Translations under genes and position numbers: made by a program
Notes under the pieces: generated by a model
What the model was told of the DNA's origin: nothing
The model's input: only the letters and a program-made list of their open reading frames with translations
The model's database searches: none
Assembly: GCA_013400975.1 (NCBI GenBank)
Contig: WBMZ01008987.1
Location: forward strand, 124,001-188,000
From: Atrichornis clamosus
Taxonomy: Eukaryota; Chordata; Aves; Passeriformes; Menuridae
DNA: 64,000 nucleotides
Direction of reading: 5' to 3'
Part shown: positions 12,701 through 26,393 of the stretch, piece by piece
Position numbering within the stretch: the first letter of the stretch is position 1
Layout: each line of letters begins with the position of its first letter

Positions 12701-15700
12701 TGGTCAGGGCACAGTGTCCTGGTGCAGGTACAATGTAAATGTTTTCCTACTTAGCTATAAATGTATTTAAATATACACATAATCATACCAGTATGTAAAT
12801 AGTCCACATTTTGCAGTACACACTCATTTAAATCATAGAAAGCTAAGTAGGAGCCTAACCTCCCCTTTTCTCTCATCAGTGTGGGTCCAGCCCAATTCCT
12901 GATGAAACAAACAGGAATTTGTAAATCGTCTTCACTGAACATTAGGCCTTAGAAGTGCCCCATGGCTCCCTCCTGTACATACAGTATCAAAATACTCAAA
13001 CAGCTTAATATTTCCTGTGGCCACATATTACAATGATCAGTTTAGACAAGGGAGTATCAGGACACAGAGGCCTTGTGAGAAGAGAGATCTGGGAGCTTCA
13101 GGCTAGTAAGAGAGGAGAGATTTCCGCCTGTGCTCCTTTCAGCACGTACTTTTTCATCAGATAAATATAAATAAGTAGTACAGCAGTTGTTTAGTGAGCA
13201 GCTTAGGGACATATTGTTCCCAGTGTCCTAATTTTCCTGACACAATTGGTAAATTTAGACATCTAATTAACAGTCTGTGCCATTTATCAGGTTACTTGTT
13301 GCTGGGGTTTTTTTAAGGCCATCAATTAAGCTTTCCATACCTTTGACATGTTCTTCATTTCCAGACTGAGTCCTAGGCCTCTCAGGATGATTATGAATGC
13401 TTCTACCACACCCCTATTTTGTTTATGTGGGTTTTACACAGTTTCAGGGAGATGAACCAGGGACATCTCTAAGGTTACTTTCAAAGTAATACTGTAACAC
13501 CTTCATGCGTGGGATGGAGCAGCCCAGGCAGGAGAAAGACTGGAAGAATTAGTTCACCTCTGAAAAGTCAGCTGGGGTACAGGTTCATCCAGTAAGAGCC
13601 ATTATAAAAACATCTGCATATTTGTTGGCATTTTCATAATTATATTCGCAACACTCACATTTTAGGCCTTGCTGCTCTAGGTTTATAAATGAACATTTCT
13701 ACCTTGTCTTATTTACCCTCTTTTGTGTTAGTAGCTCTTGCCTCTAGCATATAAGATTTTCCATAGTGAAAAATTTAACTCAAGTGGTGACATTGTTTGA
13801 TTTCAAGGCCCTTTCATCACCAGAGGAGAAAAGGAAAGTAAGATAATTCAGATAAAAAGGGAGATCTATTACAAATTCATTGCCACATGCATACACAAAA
13901 GTAGCTTGCAATGCTGACAGATACATGTTTTGTTTGCAAAGTAAGGAGTCTTTGACCAGACCAATGCTGCAGACCTGCCTTAACGTGAATCCTCTTTACA
14001 AGCAGTGTGTTTATTATCACTTCTTTACCAAAGAATAACTAACAATCATGTAGCATATAAAATACACCCCCTCACTTGCTTTCCTCACACAGATAAGGTA
14101 AAAGGGGTCTTCAATTTTATGCTTAGCTAAAAAAATAAATGTGCATAGGCACTAAGCTTCTATAATGATATTCCAGTCTGAGAAAGGTAGATACAGTGTG
14201 AAAAAGAGAAGGCCCAAGAGAAAATGAAGTTCTCTTCACCCCTGATGTTTTGCTCCTGTAGCATCCTGATAATTGCCAGAAAACTACGACTAGAAGCAGG
14301 CACAGGAAGAAAAATCTGCAAAAGTATCTATTCATACCTGCTCAGATGAGACAGGCATTGCTTTATTACATCAGTAGTAACAACCCAATTAAAACCGCAA
14401 AGGTAATTACCCTCAGGATCATGCACTGACCCACATGAACCCTGTTTACAGAAATGCAGGACACTAAAAATCAAAAATGCCTGCAATGAATGTTTAATAG
14501 CAAAAGACACTCCACAGCATTAAGCAGTCCCAAAGAAAGCTTTGCTACACCTTTCTTTTCTTGCACATGTGCTTTAAATGTTCAATTTTTAGTGTGGAGT
14601 TGCTGTTTGCTTTGGCAGCTTCTATGAAGAAGAGAGGGTGTGCAGCTCCCTCCAGAACTGCAAGAAAAAAATCTGACAAGGATTTGTAAGAGATTAAACA
14701 CCTTGTAGTGAAAAATTCCATCTGACATCAATCTAACATAAAAAAAAAAGCCTCCAACTATGACTCTTAGCAGATCGACTGACCTCCTGTAACCAAGCCT
14801 GACCTCACAGCCTGCAGCTCCAGGGCAGACCAGCATTTCTGCTCTCCTGCGTCCCAGACCCTTGGAAGGAGCTGGACAGACCAGCCCCTGAGCAGTCTGC
14901 TGGGTTACTGCCCAGGGAGATGGCAGGAAACCCAACCATCCTCTCTCCCCTCCAGTCCTCTGCTAGCAGCATGGCTGCTACTCTGTGGCAGCTGCAACCG
15001 CTGGGAGAAGCCAGAGTTTCCAGGGTGCTTAACTCTGCAACAGCTGACCACTGAGTCCCCTGCAGATCCCCTGGAAAATAGCCTCGGTGTCAAGGTTGGG
15101 TACTCAGGGAAATTAAATTGAGTTTTCAAAAATATCTCTAATGCTTTTGACTGCCTTCCTCAACCCTTCTTAAAATATCTTTAGCTAGGTTCAAATTTCT
15201 GTATCATGCCTGGAAATGAGGGCTCTTTAACATAATTTAGTAAAAATAAATTGGGCAGCATATGAGTTTTAAGGTTCTTTTCAATTCTTTTGGTAGCTCC
15301 TTTGTGCTATGGACAGATTTCTAGACGACAAGCAGTAACACAAGTTTGCTGGAATTGTGTCGCACACATGCTGGGAATACAGTCTGGCTGATACAAAGAA
15401 ACGTGCAGTACTTCCTGTCAAGACATTCACATTGGAGATCATCACAGAACTCCAGAAACTCAGGTCACAGGAAGATATTTTCCTGAAAGGGATAGAACAT
15501 TGGGATTCAAAATAGAAAAAGCATCTTACAAATTTAAGCACAAGGTTGTGACCAGCGACAAGTTAAAATCTAGACAATGGCTGTGAAGAGAATAATTATT
15601 ACTGGTTGCCAAGGTGAAAGCACCTTTGACTGAAGAGTAACAACTAACCTGGGTTAGCAGAAACCTTGATTGAAAGCATTGTGTTTTACTCACTCTCTGT

Positions 15701-18596
15701 GGTTGATCATGCCTAGGGAGACTTCCTTCATTATATAAAGCATGTAGGAGATAAATGGAACAAAAATCTCTAGGATAGTTAGGTCAGACGACATACACCA
15801 CAGCGACACATTTTCCTCTATGAAGCCAGAAATTTCCAGTCCTCAGACGTGACAGATGTGTCAAGTTTACTTTTCAGGGAGAAAAAAGGTGCTGTTAGAG
15901 TTCTGGCTAACCTTTGTAAAAACCCTTAATTCACAGAACAAGTGTGGAATCTCGTTTGGGAAAAGCTGATCTCCTGCTTCATGCCTTGAAGCTACTACAT
16001 GCCTTAAGTACTCTGACAAGATCTTGAATCAGACAATAAGGATGAAACAGAGGAAGAGAGTCTGTTGGGGCACAGAGAAGGAAGGGAGGGGGGCAAGATG
16101 AGAACAGCAGATGGTAACATTTGTTACATTTCACTTTTACAGTCCAAATAAGTCTAAAACCCAAAGCAACTATGCTGCTGCAATGTAATTAAGCACTTCA
16201 CTAATGTGAAAAACCTTTCTTTATGAGACACAGCAGAGTACAGAAGAAAGTTGCCTCTGAATGGCCACTCCAAAAAACCTACCCTAACCAAAGACATTTG
16301 CCAGCCTTATCAAATGCAGATGCACAAAGTTAGGGGCTGGAGAACATCTCTGTTAGCAACAAAAATTGGCAGCAAGCCTTGAGTAGACTCAAGTACCTTA
16401 AAACAGAATTTAACTCTTCATCACACAAAATCCTGAACAGAATTGGAGGATCTTCAAAGTCCAAACACACAGAATAATGCTGAACACGTCTGTCTTCAGT
16501 GTACTTTTAACTCAAACTCAAGCATTTAATCCAGACTAGCACTCTATAGTACATGAGAAATTAGTATGAAGTTCGGAATTTAGTGGTGTGGAGGGGGGAA
16601 TGCAGAAGTTGAAGAGGATCCAGCTATGTTCTCCCCACAAAGAAAAGCCCAGCTTCCACAGCTGACTAAGACCTTGAGAGTATTGGTTTTGTAGAGTTAC
16701 AAGCACATTCCACAAACTTATGGTGCACTTACCTCCATAGTAAGAGAAACCACTCTTTTCTTTGGAAAAGAAAACAATAAACACAATTTTCTAAATACAT
16801 CATAGACAAGACTTCATTCTATGTTATTTGTGAAGAATTAAGTACAGACACCCAGTGCACAAAATATAACTCAAAAGTAATGGGCTCTGTGATAAATTAA
16901 GACGCTCCTTTCATAGATTATAGTGCATTCCTATCACATTAAGGCATTTTGAGCTAAAAAGCCAACCCAGAGACGGATTGGAGTATTTTTTTTTCAATAA
17001 ATAAAGGGATGATATGCCAACATTTATATTCCAAACAGTTTCCTTGAACTTCATTGAGGATATTTTTCTGAATGTTAAAATGAAATAAAATCAGATTTAT
17101 GATTAAGCACTGTGTTACCAAGCAAGTTAAACCTTGGAGTAATGCTACAAAGCATGAGGAACAGTATGTGCATATTTGACTCGTATACTTGAAAAAAAGT
17201 AAAAGGTACACCACTATAAATGGTAATATTCAAAAACTCCTCTGAATCCCTCTACTTCTATTTATTAATAGATAATCCATTTTACATACCTACACAGATG
17301 TTGAAATAAATAACTGCTATTTATAAATCAGAATACTGACATTTTTAATTAAAATTATTACAACACTCCCCCCAGGGTAGACTACCTAAATCTTAGATGC
17401 AATTAAAAAAAAAATATAAAAAACTTGGAAACTATAAAATACTAGATATTTGTTTGCTCTTCAGCCCTGTTTCTAATATTTACTAAGAAATTCAGCTGCC
17501 TGACCTATGCTGCCCAAGTTCCCCAAATGAATACTTGGGAGAGGCAAATAAACAACATAAAACAGTAAAGCTAAAGAGATTACCAATTTCTCTCTTATTT
17601 CCTGCTGATCATTGCCAGACTATGCTTCTGCCCCAAAGTGCAGGCTTCATTATTAAAGATGGACAGAATACAAGAATATTCAGCGGAGGCCGGCTGTTCA
17701 GGAAATAGCTATAATTTGGTAAATAGCATAATAAACACTTGAGCATCCTTGATGCAATGGGTAATGAGCCAGTGCAGTCCTAAGTATGTACATAACAATG
17801 TTAAGATTATACTCTATTTCACGTTATACATCTATACACACATATGTAGAGATGTCCATATAATATTTCAACTATTACATTTGTTTCCCTTCTCACATAA
17901 ATTGATTACTTTTTCCTCTGTACTCAACTAGTAATTTGTAAAAGAAAGCAACATTTCACTTGCGTTCTTTGCTCTTTCATTTCACTCCCAGTATACCTAC
18001 ATAAACCATCTCAAGCTTTTGTTCATCATGGCAACCGAATGCATTACACTCTGAAGCAGCAGAGATCCTGGAACGAAATGCAATCTCACAGCAAGTCATC
18101 AGCGTGTCTATAGCCCATGCAGTGGAAGGCGATTGAAATCCCCAGTCTGTTCTTCTTGCCACCATGGAGAATAATGACAAACCATAACATATCCCATTCA
18201 TCTAACAGCTGAAAGGGTAATGAATTACAGAGATAGTTCAGCCACTCATTATTAAAAGATTACAACATTAAAAATGAAGTGGGTTTTTTTTAAAGGCAAA
18301 TGATCATGTTTTCATATAATGCAAGTGGAACTATACAATATTATGGATTCCCAGCTATATTGTAAGGGGCAGCTTGTAATAAAGGCCTCAAATTGAATTA
18401 GATTTATAGTTAGCACTTCTTTAGCCTGAAACCCAATCCCAGTTCATACTGTTTTACTGTAAATACTGAAAATATCATACTTTTTAAATGGAGTCTCTAG
18501 AATTTCTTGCTATTTTTCTCTGATAGCATTATCCATTTTCAGTGAAACTGCAAGTACACAAAGCCAATTTTGCTTAATACCATTCTAGGGTAGGAT

Positions 18597-18730
18597 TAAA
18601 AAAAACCCCAACCAACACAAACCCAGAAATCCATCAAAAAAACTCTAAACCACCACCAACAAAAATAAAAATAAAACCACCAAAATCCACCCCCTAACAA
18701 ACCCAGCCCTAAAAAACCTGCCCCAAACCA
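18597..18730. repeat. A/C-rich low-complexity tract
   Basis: About 130 bases are made almost only of A and C, with a handful of T and about three G. The texture is AAAACCCCAACCAAC. On the PARD3B sense strand this would be a T/G-rich stretch. No coding role is likely. Confidence 0.85.
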
Positions 18731-21700
18731 GTCTATATTACATGGTGCAAACTATGAAAAACATAACTGAACAAAGTCTCTACATGACGTGCTGGGCTTT
18801 TAAGCCATGCATCCCATGGTTCCAAGAGAACTATCAGTCGCTTCGTTTTAGAACAAACCTGTTAGGTTTTAGTACCAAAAAAAAGCTCTTTATCAAACAA
18901 GCATCAAGCAAGGCCTTCCATCCAAGGGATCTGGTTACCCATAGACTTTTCAGGTTAATTCAGTGACAGATGAAATATGTACATAACTGAAACTGCTCAG
19001 TATGTACTATGGGTAAATGCATGTTTCCACAGGAGAATACTCAATCATTTGACGCAGGACACAGCATCATCTAATATAAAGAGACTTTTTAATATAGAAC
19101 ATCTGCAACCTTTCTATCAGCTCCATCTAAATGTCTACCTAGGGTCAATTAAGAAATACCTCCAAAGTTTGATTCATTACTCTTTCATTTTCCCAAATAC
19201 ATTTCTGCTGTTTGCAGGGTAGGATTTGGGAGGTGGCGAGAGGTGGGAGGAGAGTGGAAGGTCCACAAGAAAAATTAGGTTGTCAGAAAATGTCAATAGT
19301 CACAGCAAATCTTCTGTAAATGATTTTTGAAAGTCTGTTTCACTTTATGTACAGCTGAACAATAACAAGCATAATGCCAACTTTCATTTTGGAAACAAGC
19401 TGCGAAGGGCATCTGTATATGGACACAAATTGTAACCAGTTAAAACAAAGGAAAATCCCACATTGGGACTTCTATGGGACCGTCCTGGAAGGAGGTATAT
19501 CCTTGGCTGGCAGGGGCAGAGGAAACCTGGACAGCTACTGCTACAGGGTTCAAAAGAAGGGAATGAAAAGTGATTAGTTTATCCCTAACTATGTCCTTTG
19601 TTCAATCATTCACATTACACAGTAGACTTCTTTGCAGTGACTGGGAAGGGCTACTGGGAGATGGATGCACTTCTCTCACCGTCCCTTACCCAGCAGGACA
19701 GGGCACTGCTGCCATGGTGAACACAGGGTGGGGCTCCAGTGAGCCAGCCAGGAGAGCGCTGCTGAGGAAGCCCTAAAGTTAGTAAGCTCTTTAAAGAGGA
19801 CACACTGTGTCAGCTTCACTTTTAACAAACTAAGAGGAATAAAAGAGGGCAAAGATATGCCTCGATTTTCACATTTAGTATTCCCTCTCCACTCGTGGAG
19901 AGTTGTCATCATTCTTTCCTACTCACTTTCATCTTATAACCTTTGAGCTGAGTCTGCTGAGTGGCCTTCCTATGAGTGTATCTATTAGCCCATGATATTC
20001 GGTTTTACTTCGAGCAGGTTTCTTCCTTTGCTCAGAGCACTCTGAATGCCACAGTAAATCCTACCAGATCCTCATGGGCTGCAGCAGGGCCTTGACTGGC
20101 CATCACCATCTGTTCCTCACAGCCATGAGTCAGTGCCTTATCAGAAGCTTATTATTACTACTATATGCATTTTTGGAATCATGAGTTGATTTCACATAAA
20201 AGTTCTTGTTAGCTCTGCACCATGTTCTAGAAAAGTCACATGCCAGATTTTTAGAACTAATAGCAGCAATGGCTATACCAAAGAGGTTACATTTCTCAGT
20301 TCCATCATGCACACTTTTCATGACGTTAAACCTTAGGTAAAATAATCACTATGGGCCTTTTTCTGAAGAACTATAAAATACCTTTTCTCTTCGCTAGGAT
20401 GGTACACTTTACTAAGCAAGCAGACTGTAGACGTTACTGGGTGTTTGTTTGGTAAGCAATTTTTCTTTGTTTTTCAGTAATGTCACAAATGGATTTTTTT
20501 GGCATCAATTTTCTTGTATTTTCACAATAATCTGTAAGGGATTTAAAACAAAGTGGCTCTTCAGATTAATATCCATCTCAGTCCTTATTAAAAGGGTCTA
20601 AAAATGAAAAGTGAGAATAAAATTGCATATTTTTAACCGACCCAATCTTTTTCTTTTCCAGAATTAACCCAATAAGAACATTTGAGTTTTGAAACTTTTG
20701 TCTGCACACAGGCAAAATATTGTATGAAAATCTAAAAATTCCCAGGGACAAAAAGCCTGTTTTCTCTCCTAGCCAACAATGACTGCTACACGGTAGAAAC
20801 AGGACTTTCACAGATCTGCTTCTTCTGGGAATTCTGCCATATATTAAGTACATAAAATTAGTTTCTCCAATTTCTTATTAATTTTAACCCTAAATCCCAG
20901 CAAAGGTAATAGACAGAAACCTGGTTTTGGTTCTTTTTTTATGAATTACAAAGGCTAAATTCCATCTGAATTATTGTGTGAAACACAGGTCAAAAGAATG
21001 GGATTGTAAAGACGCAGCTCCAAGATTAAATTGCTCTCAGACATCTTTGTATGCCAGTGAGAATAAATGAGTAGCAGAAATATCTGTAAGTTCTTCCTTC
21101 CGATCCCGCTGCTCTGCTTTCGTTGGTATTTCTACTGCATTCTCTGCAATCAGGTCTGCTCACTGCACAGTCAATCCCTATTCCTTTCACTTTTGCCATG
21201 AAACAGTAAACACTTTTACCCTAAATCTCTCTACTGGCCATGCAAATTTAGTCTAACCACCTGGAATTTTTCTGTTATTTAAATGCACAAATGGCATCTG
21301 TGGTAAAGTAAGAGGTTATAAAACCTGCTTGCTACAGTACTTTATCAGCTTTCTTTGTTCTGTGTTTGAGAACTGCTACTGTATATTGACTTTATTAAAG
21401 TTTTGTTTTTTCAAGAGCCCAACACAATTATTACAAGCCCAAGTTGCAAAATGGACAGAATACTGAACTGAAACTGCCATACTAAAGGTCTGTAACGATC
21501 TTTCTTTGCTCAGCCAAATGGATTGTCATCTGTGTTGATTCAATGCAACTCCTCTGTGCCATTCAATACAATCGATCACAAGATGCTTTTATAGAGCATT
21601 TGGTTATCCTTGAAATTTGGTACCCAGGGGTCCTGGAAAATGCCCACAGCTTGAGCTGTTTTTCAGTGAATACCTTTCTCTGTAGCTGATAGTAAAATTG

Positions 21701-23377
21701 TTTTCTTATCTTGCTCCTAAAATTCCCCATACGAATTCTGAGAAACTCTGTTTAAGCCTCAATGTCTCATTCTTGGTAGCAACATCCACTTGGTAAGTTT
21801 AATTAAGTCTCATGGCTTCAATTATCTGTATACAGACACTGTATCAATTTAAGTTGCTTTCCAGCTTGGCTTTTTTTCACTCCTCCCTGATGTTTTATTT
21901 TTTGGTCTCACTCTTCTCTTTGGACAGCTTTTGAAACTGGCTCCTTGAGAAAGCTACCAACCAAATTTTTAATTTTTTCATTGTTTCTTTAAGCTCATTT
22001 TAAGTCAGTATTTGCAGAGTGAAAACCTCATGCTTCAGTGCTTAATTTACTCCTTTTAGCCTATACTAGCGTGACATTTTATGCAACTAATTTTATATTC
22101 TTTCTCCGTCTCTGATCACTGATATATACGAAATTTCCTCTGATTTATATTACAGATTTCCATACCAACCTACATAGTGTGGACTTGTTTTAGGTCTGGA
22201 GCTGCTCTGCACGGTGATTATGAAACAGAAACCTAGATGTTCAACATATTTTCCATTTATTTATGTGCAAACTGAAGTTTTACAACACATAAGATTCCTC
22301 ACAAAGAATCTGCTCAGGTAACGAGAGCCCAAATTCACCAAGGAATTTGTTGTTGTCTACCTGGAACACTAGAATTTTCTATTGAGCTTTAATGATTGTG
22401 CAAAGTCATTACAATATTACTACAATAAATATGGTATCAAAGCCAAGAGACACCAATGCTATCACAGGCAAACAGCCTCATGAGAGTGACTTAACCTTTG
22501 ACCAACAAATTTGATCTGTTACAGGCAATTTGTGTCCCAAGGTACACAGTGAATGGCTGACATACACAAAATAAACAAAGACTGAGAAAGACAATAAACT
22601 GACAGCCAAGATCAACAAATGGTCTTGGTGTCCCAGGAAGCCATTAACACAATACTCCGTCAAACATGCTTTTTTCCAGGTGTGGGCTGTTTCAATGTCT
22701 TTGAGTGACTATGTGACCTTGAGAAGATGAGGCAGACATAGTGATGTGACAAGACTATTCTACTGTAAAGAAGCTCCTTTTAGCCTACGTAGCCCCTAAG
22801 CACCTCCTTATTCCCCTCCCCTAGAGTATTTATAGTGTATTATAGTATGCAAACACGTGAAGCCATCCCCTCCTCTCCTAACTTTTTGCTGTTCTTACAA
22901 TAGAGACAGAAATAGTTTCTCAAAAAAAGAGACTCAACCTTTTGCTTGATATTCTGGGAACTAATTATACAATACTTTCAAAGATTTATGTGCTAATACA
23001 CGAATTCCATAAAATACAGGAATAAGGTACCTGGTTAAAATTGCAAAGGTAGAAAATTTTGAGTTTCTGTGTGATGAGTGAATTACACTCACACACATCA
23101 TCTTTACAGATAACAAACACATTTCCCAGAGGAGTTACCTATGTATTTTAATTTTAACTCCACTGTCACCTTTTATTATGGTGTGAATGAATTGTTTTAA
23201 TGAAGATCTAGAACAAAGAAGACAGAAGACACATATAATACATCTGTAGTCCACTGCTTTATTGTGCTGGATTGAGGTCTTAACATTCAGGTAAATCTTA
23301 ACTACTTAGTTATTCTGAACCTCAATCCTCACTTTTTTCCCTACTCTAAAGGAGTTGCTTACTTCTGTTTTTCTCTC

Positions 23378-23394
23378 TTTTTTTTTTTTTTTTT
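23378..23394. repeat. Poly-T run (17)
   Basis: Seventeen consecutive T, preceded by a pyrimidine-rich lead (TTTTTCTCTC). On the minus strand it is a poly-A run, but no canonical AATAAA or retroposed body was recognised beside it. Confidence 0.95.
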
Positions 23395-26260
23395 AAATCT
23401 GCCCCAGTGAAAGATTATTTTCTCTGTGCTCCACTTTCAATTCCATACAAGTGCATGGACAGCAGTTTATGGTATAATGTAAGTTTTCCACTGCAGATCT
23501 AGGGCCAGTAGTGATCCTTCTTCCCACTATGACAGGAACATCATCTTTCAATTTCTTTAAACTCTAGCCTAAAACCAAAAAAGATTAAACTCATTCTCTC
23601 CAATCTGAATATCTCCACAAGACAGAGGAAGCTGGTATTTAAACCAGAATAAATATTAAGGATGAACCAAATAAATACAATATTATTGGAATAGTTTTGT
23701 TAGCATACTTTAGACTGTCTAAAACTTGGCGTGTTTCTAATTAGACCACTAGAACACATATTTCATATGAGTGTGGCTTCTTTCCTCCCCTCCACGCATG
23801 CAGAAACATGTAACTCTTTGTAAAATACTGAAGTATCTCTAAGACACAGATTTTTAATAGCATTTTCCATGTAGGAGATGCAATAAACTCAAATTCACTT
23901 CATTACAGCACTGGGGATAAAGCCAGTTATCCACTCAGAATTAGCAAGTTTGCATTGCCAAATCAGTTCTCCCTACTCAAAGGGTCCAAGAGACTTCACA
24001 GGCAAGTCAACAAACTGTGCAGTTTAGAGAGGACCAGCACCACAGGATTTAGAGGTCTCGCAGTGGTCTTACAGAACAGTGTCAGCATTCATACTGCATG
24101 TATGTAAATGCAACTTCCACTGTGCAATTACGGAAATTAGCAAACATCTCACATGTAGCAACAGAGCAGCTGACACCACTGCTATAGGCAGAGAGGATTC
24201 AAAGCAAATCTATACCTAGAAATTTCTCTTCTTATCTTCCCAAGCCATTTCAGCCCAGAGCTCCTGGAGCTCTGCCTGATCCTGCCTACAGCACCCTCCA
24301 CTGCTGCAGATGACTGATGGTTTGGGAAGCAACAAATGACAACCAAGCTAAAATAGCCTAAATAGGAATTCATTACAAAAGAAATGAGGCAGAGGTCTTC
24401 AGAGATGAAGAGGTACATTAACCTATTGCAGCACATAGAATCATAATAATGCCATTTTAAAGGAAAGAAGTATTTGCTAATTTCTTTTTGATTAACTAAG
24501 ATTAAGTCGCTCTCTGGTATATGTAAGCACATATAGCCACTAAAATTAATCTGCATCTGTATTGCGGAAATTTTTTCTCAAAAGCAGTGCAGTTTGGTTT
24601 TGTGAAATCTTCATTTGGACAAAGTTTTATATAAAAGCTTGTATTTTACTGTGCAGACTGCATCAAACCAAAGAGACAAAAAAAATCAGTAATTTAAAAA
24701 CCTGTGTTGCTAAGAAAACTAAATGAATGCAAGTGAGCTTCCTTGAGAGTCCTTCCTCACTGTCTGTTAGGGAGGCTGCCTGTTCAGGAGGCTGAACAAT
24801 CCAAGCACATGTGAATGAAAACAAACACTTCCAAACACAGAAGAGGATATGGAAAGCATATTTGCGGGGGGATGGGGGTGGACACAAAAAGGAAAGCTAA
24901 CTTCTTTGAATTGTTTATTTCCTCAATCTAATTTTAATTAAAAACAGAACATTAGGATGTCTGTTATACTGAGCTACTGTAATACAGATTTCCACATTAG
25001 AGGAGAAAAAGCTAAGCACAAAGATGACAGGGGTAAAATGAACAGAGCCCGACTCATTACTCACTAGGTTTCTTTGGCTAGAAGGAAAATAGCAAACAAC
25101 AATGGTGGCCTTCTGTCACCAGAAAATAGCTTTACAATTCTATTTACACATTACTACCAACCAATCTGATGATAATCTGGGGTTAGTGTGGGGCCAGGTA
25201 TTCACTACTTTCAAATAAGGGACAATGAATGGCACAGGAATACAGTTCCTGACTTCAAACCCAATACTGAAGTTAATTGCTAAAGAACTATAGCAGACAC
25301 TTAGTGGCCTGTATATCTTGTACTACATATACACACATAGAGAATTTTTCACACACAGAGAGGGGCAGTTTATTTCATGTCAGCATTTGGCTAACATTTT
25401 ATATCTGCCCAGGTTATTTTTGATTCATTTATGCTCCACAACAACATCGAACAAAAGCGGGAAGTTGCGAGAACAGAAAAGGAAAAAGGAGAAGACCTGT
25501 TCATTTTCACCCCTAAGAATTATTCTAAGACCTCTAAAGAGCAAGATCAGATTATCTCACATGCACCAGGGCCAAGCCAAGATCCCAGAGATTCAGTTTC
25601 ACTGAATAAAGGTAGCTAGCAGGGGAAGATTCTTTAAATGTAAATATTTCTGTGAGGGGAGCACTCACTAGCATAATTAACTGCTATGGTAAATGCCAAG
25701 CAGCACTGTGACTACTGAGAAATCAGAGCAGTTGCTCCTCATGACAAAGTGCAGAGTAGAATTAACACACACAGAGGGCAGAGCCCAAACTAAGGAACTC
25801 TGCTGGGCTTGTTACTGAAGGCTCTGCATAAACTTGGTGGCAACCAGGACAAGAGAGAGTTCAGGGTGCAGAGCAGGGCAGAGAGAGGAGGAGAAGGTAC
25901 CAAAAGCAAAAACCTGGTGAGTAACAAGCATTGTCAAGGATGAAGGGCTGAAGGTGATAGGAACACCAGTTAACTGCTAAGTTAACAGCAGAATGAGCTG
26001 GAACTGCTGGGTAAGGATCAACCCTGCACCTTCGCATTTGCATCCAAACAAATGAGGAGAGGCAGAGGTGAACGGGACACAGCCAAACGTGGTGCAGAGC
26101 AGGAAGCTGTAAAGAGCTGTTCTTACTAGTGTTGGACAGAGATGGAAAGCAGGAGCTGGGGTAGAAAGGATATAAAGCCTTACGCATCACTCATTTAGCC
26201 TTGCCAGTGCTCACACAGGTGGTGGAAGTTTTGCAGCAGAGACAACCCTCAGGGAAGCTG

Positions 26261-26393
26261 ACGGGCTGTGTAAAACACTTTGTGCCCAGACCGGCTGTGA
26301 CACGCTGCAGCAGCAAGCGTGCTGCCGACACTGGCCGGCTCTAAGCACGTTACCACACCAGGACCCAGCAGTGTGATCCACAAGACAGACCGA
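26261..26393. other. Small CpG cluster with nested inverted repeats
   Basis: Eight CpGs fall in about 130 bases of otherwise CpG-poor sequence. Inside it, CACGCT (26301-26306) faces AGCGTG (26316-26321) across a nine-base loop. Outside that pair, CCGGC (26291-26295) faces GCCGG (26334-26338). No gene was recognised here. Confidence 0.5.

Larger units (their letters stand above)
12001..24000 (-). other. PARD3B: Intronic sequence of PARD3B, middle part
   Basis: No exon was recognised. There are C/G-rich patches without many CpGs at roughly 12.13-12.33 kb and 14.78-15.08 kb, a strong short hairpin at 12.68 kb, the A/C-rich tract at 18.6 kb, and a 17-base T run at 23.38 kb. The open frames of 60-117 codons here have no recognisable product, and overlapping frames on both strands of the GC-rich patches explain most of them. 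Confidence 0.6.

Noticed and set aside
14123..14335. String on the minus strand reading AKHQ, like the PARD3B GAKHQELREKQ segment
   Set aside because: The match is four residues long and runs into a stop two codons later. The flanks do not fit.
24182..24556. 124-codon minus-strand frame with a basic C-terminal stretch
   Set aside because: No similarity to PARD3B downstream peptides or any family I know, and no splice signals that stand out.
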